64,000 nucleotides of DNA. Origin: Pyrenopolyporus hunteri. Lineage: Eukaryota > Ascomycota > Sordariomycetes > Xylariales > Hypoxylaceae. Of this stretch, positions 59,410 to 64,000 are shown one piece after another. A program made the translations under genes and the position numbers. Position 1 is the first letter of the stretch; each line of letters begins with the position of its first letter. The stretch covers positions 1,178,001 through 1,242,000 of the forward strand of contig CADCXC010000009.1 in NCBI GenBank assembly GCA_902806595.1. Direction: 5' to 3'. Under the pieces are notes generated by a model. That model was not told the origin of the DNA and made no database searches. It saw only the letters and a program-made list of their open reading frames with translations.

Positions 59410-60786
59410 TCAAACCACCGAGGGCTCCACGGCCCCGTAAGCTCTCGTGGCCACCCCTTCGAGTCTGACGTGGTCGAGCACTTCCCTCGTCGATCTCGTT
59501 CGTAACGCGGCAACCCATTTCGCGAAACCTTTGAGAAAGGCGTCCGCTATAGCCTGGTCTGACGGGTCACTGGGTTCTTCGTCGAGGCTTATCTGGAGCA
59601 TGTGGGCGCCAGCCAGCGACGCGCCATGGCCCCAGGCTTCTTCCCCTCCGAGCACATTCGTGTCGCCGACCAGCGGCTTGATGCAGGCCTTGAGGCCGCG
59701 CAACAGCACGTCCCTCGGCAACCGCGGCTCCGTCGCGCTCGGCCGTCCCAGCCCGACCCCGTCCAGCCCGCTCGCCAGCGCGTCCACCATGCCCCCCACC
59801 GTCCTGATCCCGCCGGTGATGAAGCACCGGGCCCGCCGCACGCGCGGCACGATCATCTCGGCGAACTCGATGAAGAACGCCTCCCGCCGGCGCGTGCTCT
59901 CCTTGCGGTGGTGCCACCCGGGCGCCTCGTACGTGCCCCCGCTCAGCTCGATCAGGTCGAACCCGTGCGCCTCCAGCAGCGCCGCCAGCGCCGCCGCCTC
60001 GGCCGGCGCGAACCCCGCGTCCTGGAACTCCGCGCTGTTGATCTTGACGGCCAGCACGAAGCCCGGCCCCGTCGCCGCCCGGACCCCGTCCGCGATCTCG
60101 CAGATCAGCCGCGCCCGGTTCGCGAGCGGCCCGCCGTAGGCGTCGGCCCGCCGGTTCGTCGTCGGCGACAGGAACTGCGCGAGCAGGTACCCGTGCGCGG
60201 CGTGCAGCTGCGCGCCGCCGAAGCCCGCGCGCTCGAGGAACGCCGCCGCGTGCACGAAGGCGGCGCGGATCCGCGCGATCTCGTCCGCCGACGCCGCGTG
60301 CGGCTTGCCGAAGCGCATCGTCGCGCCGTACCCCCTGGTCAGCTGCACGTCGGACGCGGACACCGGGTTCGGCTGGAGCTCGAGGGCGGTCTGGCGCCCG
60401 GGGTGGTTGAGCTGGCCGAGGAAGAGGCCGCCGGCGCGCCGGCCCGCGGCCGCGAGGGCGCGGTACCCGTCGAAGCGCGGGCCCGAGAAGGGCGCGGCGT
60501 CCGCGATGATCATGTTCCCCGGCGCCTCGAGGTGCGTGGTGTCGACGATGATGTTGCCCGTCACGAGGGTGCCCCAGCCGCCGTCAGCCCAGTGCGCGTA
60601 GAGCGTGCAGAGCTGCGGCGTGGGGATCCCGCTCGCGTCCATGTCGTCCGGGTCCCACGTCGCCATACGCTCCGTCATGGCGACTTTCATGAACCGGTTC
60701 GGCACCACGGCCGTGCTGAAGGGCAGCGCGAGAGGCTCCCCGAGAGGCGTCGGGTCCACGTCCCGGCCCTCGTAGCGCGTCGGCAT
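59410..60786 (-). CDS. Old-yellow-enzyme-like NADH:flavin oxidoreductase
   Basis: Intronless 458 aa FMN-dependent alkene reductase-type TIM barrel. Recognisable features are the N-terminal LPFSTAVVPNRFMKVAMTE segment, FLGQLNHPGRQ (about 122-132), the substrate-binding pair in QLHAAHGYLLAQFLSPTTNRR (about 193-213; the HAAHGY box), and the FMN phosphate-binding segments FITGGIRT and DGVGLGRPSATEP near the C-terminus. The length and the C-terminal extension after residue about 360 match the fungal NADH oxidase/2,4-dienoyl-reductase-like branch rather than classic yeast OYE. No secondary-metabolite cluster is adjacent, so the natural substrate is unknown. The coding sequence is extremely GC-rich, producing a 410-codon spurious frame on the opposite strand. 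A palindromic ACCTACCTAGGTAGGTAGG lies 56 bases upstream of the start. Confidence 0.9.
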   Translation of the reverse strand: MPTRYEGRDVDPTPLGEPLALPFSTAVVPNRFMKVAMTERMATWDPDDMDASGIPTPQLCTLYAHWADGGWGTLVTGNIIVDTTHLEAPGNMIIADAAPFSGPRFDGYRALAAAGRRAGGLFLGQLNHPGRQTALELQPNPVSASDVQLTRGYGATMRFGKPHAASADEIARIRAAFVHAAAFLERAGFGGAQLHAAHGYLLAQFLSPTTNRRADAYGGPLANRARLICEIADGVRAATGPGFVLAVKINSAEFQDAGFAPAEAAALAALLEAHGFDLIELSGGTYEAPGWHHRKESTRRREAFFIEFAEMIVPRVRRARCFITGGIRTVGGMVDALASGLDGVGLGRPSATEPRLPRDVLLRGLKACIKPLVGDTNVLGGEEAWGHGASLAGAHMLQISLDEEPSDPSDQAIADAFLKGFAKWVAALRTRSTREVLDHVRLEGVATRAYGAVEPSVV

Positions 60787-63700
60787 TGTGGTGGTGTGCT
60801 TGGTGCCTTGGGGCTCAGAAGCCGGAGGCGCTAGGTGCCTAACCTACCTAGGTAGGTAGGCTAGGATCCGGATAAGTTAGGCAGCGCCGATCGGCGGAAA
60901 CCTGACTAAGATGTGCGGCCACGGGATATCGCCTTCTAGGACTCAACTTGTCGCGGTTTAGTAGCGCAGTTACTATCCCTTAGATTCACCGAAAAACCAT
61001 GGATATTCATTCTACAGTTTTGCCTTTCTAACACGTAGGCGCGGTAAAGGTTACAACAATCTCACGTGGGGTTGAATATCCCTTATGCCGTGAACCCGGA
61101 TCTGCCTGAATGCATCTGATGTCGTGCTGGCCCCCTTTTTCGGCAATATGGGTCTGGGGCATGCGGCTCTGTCGCTCGGGGGTAGCATATAAGAAGGGTT
61201 GCTAGATTATCTTAGTAATATATAACGTATACTTGTCTACGTATAGTATTAAAATCGATTCCATACTTATTCCGGGCTTTTAAGGCTATAGAAGTATTTT
61301 CCCTAGCGTTCCGTATAAGCCTTGTCGGCCAAGTTTAGCGAACGGCCACATGACGTTGATTACACCAATTACGCCAATGAGAAGGATGTACGATAACCAA
61401 CGATAGTGGTAAGATTTGAGATACGACACTTGATTACTCTGATACCAATACTCTCCGAAAACATGCAGGTGGTTACATTAGGGTAGAGTCTGGGGTATGT
61501 CGACCCTAGAACAGGCATTGACGTAGACATCCTCCACGTCACCAAGGCCGTGGGTAGTGTTGTAGTCCAATGAAAGCTAAGTAGATGTCAGCTTAGCTTT
61601 ATAGACAGCTTCCCTTTACGGAGAGGGTAGCAATTATGATTGGTCTCCTTATCATAGACGGAGCTAGGGCAGATGCTCTTTATACCCGACTGTCTCGGAG
61701 TCTTGATAGCTACCCACCTACCTAACTCTGAACCGTACCTTGAAGGCGTATAGGATATATTAAGATGCATATATAATTGTACCAAGCGTGTAACGACTGT
61801 TGTTTACGTCTGTAACTCGACACGAATACTGCTCCTCTCTAATGACGAGATGGCTTGCGTAGGTGGCTTATTCTGAGGAGTAGGTTCGGGTACTGGATCA
61901 AGCACATTGGCCGGGCCCGTTCCGGTCCTGATTATCTTCCCGGCAGCGCCTGAAGCGCTCAAGCCGAATTAAACCGGCCTTTAGGTCTCAACAACTCCCC
62001 TGCTCGTTTCCACTGCAGATGTATGGGAGGCAGCATGCGGTGAGCGCTTACTAGCAGTCTTGATACGTCACACGCAATCCGTTGTAAGAATGACCACACA
62101 GTTTATGGACTTTGGGGAAGAATCACTTGGGAGGACGCCTCGTAATGGCCGGCTGGACGTTACGACATACTAATCTGTCGTTCTAGGTTGTGGGGAGATT
62201 CACAATGACTCAGACGGTTCAGACTGGAATCCCGGGTTGAAGGTTCGGACGACTGAACTTCCGACCGCCTAATGCCTATCAAAAGCAAGAAAACTTATAA
62301 ATGGACATGATCGCCGGAGTTTCCTATTTTGATCCGGTATCGGTCTCGGCCGTCCAGGAATACATATGTGTATAGGTAAAATCACGGATAGGTCCCCTTT
62401 CTTAACTATTCCGCGGTTGGCCTGAGGTCCCAGGTCCGAAGAGAGTCATTGACGAAAGGGCATTAACGAGATTATCCGTTATACGCGAGCGCTAATTCTA
62501 GACGCGGGAATGTTCATGGAGACCGAACGGCCGAGAAGAATGGGGCAGTCTAACGAAAATGCGTGATCACGAATCCGAAGCGGACAGTTTCGTGTGGGGG
62601 TTGACCTCGAGTCTATACACAGACGGCCCGAGAGGACAAGAACAAGGCTTGAGGTATATCTCGAGATAGGGATCTGTTGCTTGAATTCGCTCTCAGGGCT
62701 ACCCATTGGGCAAATTAAACCATTACGTGGTCATTGATATGCGCATACATGTAATCCGTATGTACGAGTGAAATAGACGGATAGATACACATGCATCGTG
62801 CCTCGTTGTATGGAGAATTGATGGAAGAAAAAGGAAGAGAGAAATGGGCGGGAATGGAGTAAGTACCTCCTATTATGTGGAATGATGCGCGAAGTGCCTT
62901 GTCGACCCAATGATAAGATAGCAGCAGCAACTCATGATTGCGCTAAGCCCCTCACTAAGGCATGCGCGGTCAGCCAAGGCAATGGGCGGCAACCGACGGC
63001 TTTTCCTCCTAGAAGGCGCATGTTGGTTGGTGTACATGTACCTAAAACCTTCTCAATGTTTCCGTGGGCCGAAGCGCGGCCAAATTCCACACTGGAACCT
63101 TTTTTCACCTCCGTCTTTTTCCCGCCTTGACTTGCAGCTCTGGCCTCGTTGAAAAAAGCAATTTAACAAACGTGTTTTAGTGGGGAATATTCATTTTATA
63201 AATTGTTCATTGCTTGTCCCTTGCGACTTCGGATCAGCTTCTTCCCCTTGCTCTTTGACTCAGACAGCCTGGGCATCGTCCTCAATTGACGAGTTGTTTG
63301 GCGGTCCGAGGAACGGAAGCCAACGCGTCCCATCTTTCAGGCTATTCGCCGTCATTTCGACATCGGTAATACCACTCTACCGTCAACAAGTTTCCACCCA
63401 CTCGTTGGCATCGAATCAACGGCGTCATGCCGCGATCCACTTTCCACATGATTTTCAGCCGCCGTGTGCAACCGAACCTTCTTTCGAATTTGCATCTTGG
63501 CCCACACACCGCAGAAACAACTAGGGCCAGCGTACCGGCGGTTACTGCTAGAAATGGATCGGTGTGTCTATGTGCCCGGGTGTTCCCCCCAAGTCGTGTT
63601 GCCCAAGCCTTACAAGCGTCACCCGCAACTTCGTTCACCTGACTCGACAGTATCCATGTATGGAGATATGTATGGAGACATCATAGATTCCCTATGGGTA

Positions 63701-64000
63701 CCCGGAGTGCCCATATCGGTTCCAGGCTCGTGGAAACCATGCCTACCTCGTCTATGCTAATGTACTCTGTGGGTAGGTGGTATCTGCGTCTACTATATCT
63801 CCTTAGCTTTATCGGCCGTGGCGGACCAATTGGTTCGACGGAGAGACTGCAAAATTTGCGGTTTCTTTATCCCATTGGGCTGTCTAGCCTCGATTCGGTG
63901 ATCCAAAGACCTCCATGGCAGGGACCACGCCCTTTTCATGCGCCTTGTCAATCAAGCCGACTGGCAGGCTTACATAGGGTAGGTACAATACAAGATCGAG
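60787..64000. other. Right-end stretch with no recognised gene
   Basis: Apart from the palindrome at 60842-60860, I see only short overlapping ORFs. The plus-strand frames around 63180-63760 and the minus frame 63342-63638 overlap each other and show no domain. A gene may begin beyond the right edge. Confidence 0.4.
60842..60860. repeat. ACCTACCTAGGTAGGTAGG palindrome near OYE-like start
   Basis: A near-perfect inverted repeat centred on CCTAGG, 56 bases upstream of the OYE-like start codon. It belongs to the dispersed TACCTAGGTA set. Confidence 0.85.

Noticed and set aside
59602..60834. 410-codon open frame on the plus strand opposite the OYE-like gene
   Set aside because: It is a GC-bias shadow of the flavin oxidoreductase; its composition is Arg/Val/Glu-rich with no domain, and the minus-strand frame has clear family motifs.
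1..64000. CRISPR arrays, bacterial operons, ribosome binding sites
   Set aside because: The window is eukaryotic (introns, fungal families). No regularly spaced repeats of CRISPR type were seen.
1..64000. tRNA and rRNA genes
   Set aside because: I looked for GGTTCGAATCC-type T-arm boxes and found no convincing cloverleaf; a covariance-model scan would be decisive.

Overview
The window is nuclear DNA of a filamentous ascomycete, most likely a Sordariomycete; a xylarialean-type genome is my guess, with low confidence. The evidence is short introns (48-85 bp in most genes) with GTRAGT-type donors and CTAAC/CTAAT branch sites, ascomycete-specific families (Zn2Cys6 regulator, 2EXR protein, GtaA-type glutaminase, quinate-repressor-like protein), long gene-poor spacers, and many palindromic TACCTAGGTA motifs between genes. 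Near the left edge (positions 33-70) is a short, degenerate run of CCCTAA telomere-type hexamers in the orientation expected at a left chromosome end.

Left part (about 1-36 kb) is accessory and gene-poor. It holds a Zn2Cys6 transcription factor (1.6-4.5 kb, minus), a quinate-repressor-like protein (9.4-11.7 kb, minus), a remnant ORF resembling DUF6924 (14.8-15.3 kb, plus), a secreted GH92 alpha-mannosidase with a 14-nt microexon (15.6-18.3 kb, minus), a small secreted protein made of two identical-spacing four-cysteine modules separated by Lys-Arg sites (20.25-20.58 kb, plus), a stop-riddled decayed gene (22.6-23.6 kb, plus), a Ser/Thr- and repeat-rich secreted mucin-like protein (24.6-26.9 kb, minus) and a GtaA-type glutaminase-family protein (33.3-35.7 kb, plus). 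Most of the products are secreted or regulatory, as is typical near fungal chromosome ends.

Right part (about 37.7-60.8 kb) is a conserved housekeeping block: neutral ceramidase, splicing factor SPF27/cwf7, PKA regulatory subunit, ethanolamine-phosphate cytidylyltransferase, a PhyH-type dioxygenase, a 2EXR protein, the two-RRM RNA-binding protein HRP1, the Rab GAP GYP1 and an old-yellow-enzyme-like flavin oxidoreductase. Ceramidase and the cytidylyltransferase both serve sphingolipid/phospholipid metabolism, and the PKA subunit, GYP1, SPF27 and HRP1 are core cell machinery. I see no operon-like logic among them. From 60.8 kb to the end I see no convincing gene.

Exon coordinates were worked out by eye from splice signals, reading-frame continuity and family knowledge. 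Every multi-exon model below closes in frame, but none was checked by alignment or transcript data. I recognised no tRNA, rRNA, CRISPR array or intact transposon.
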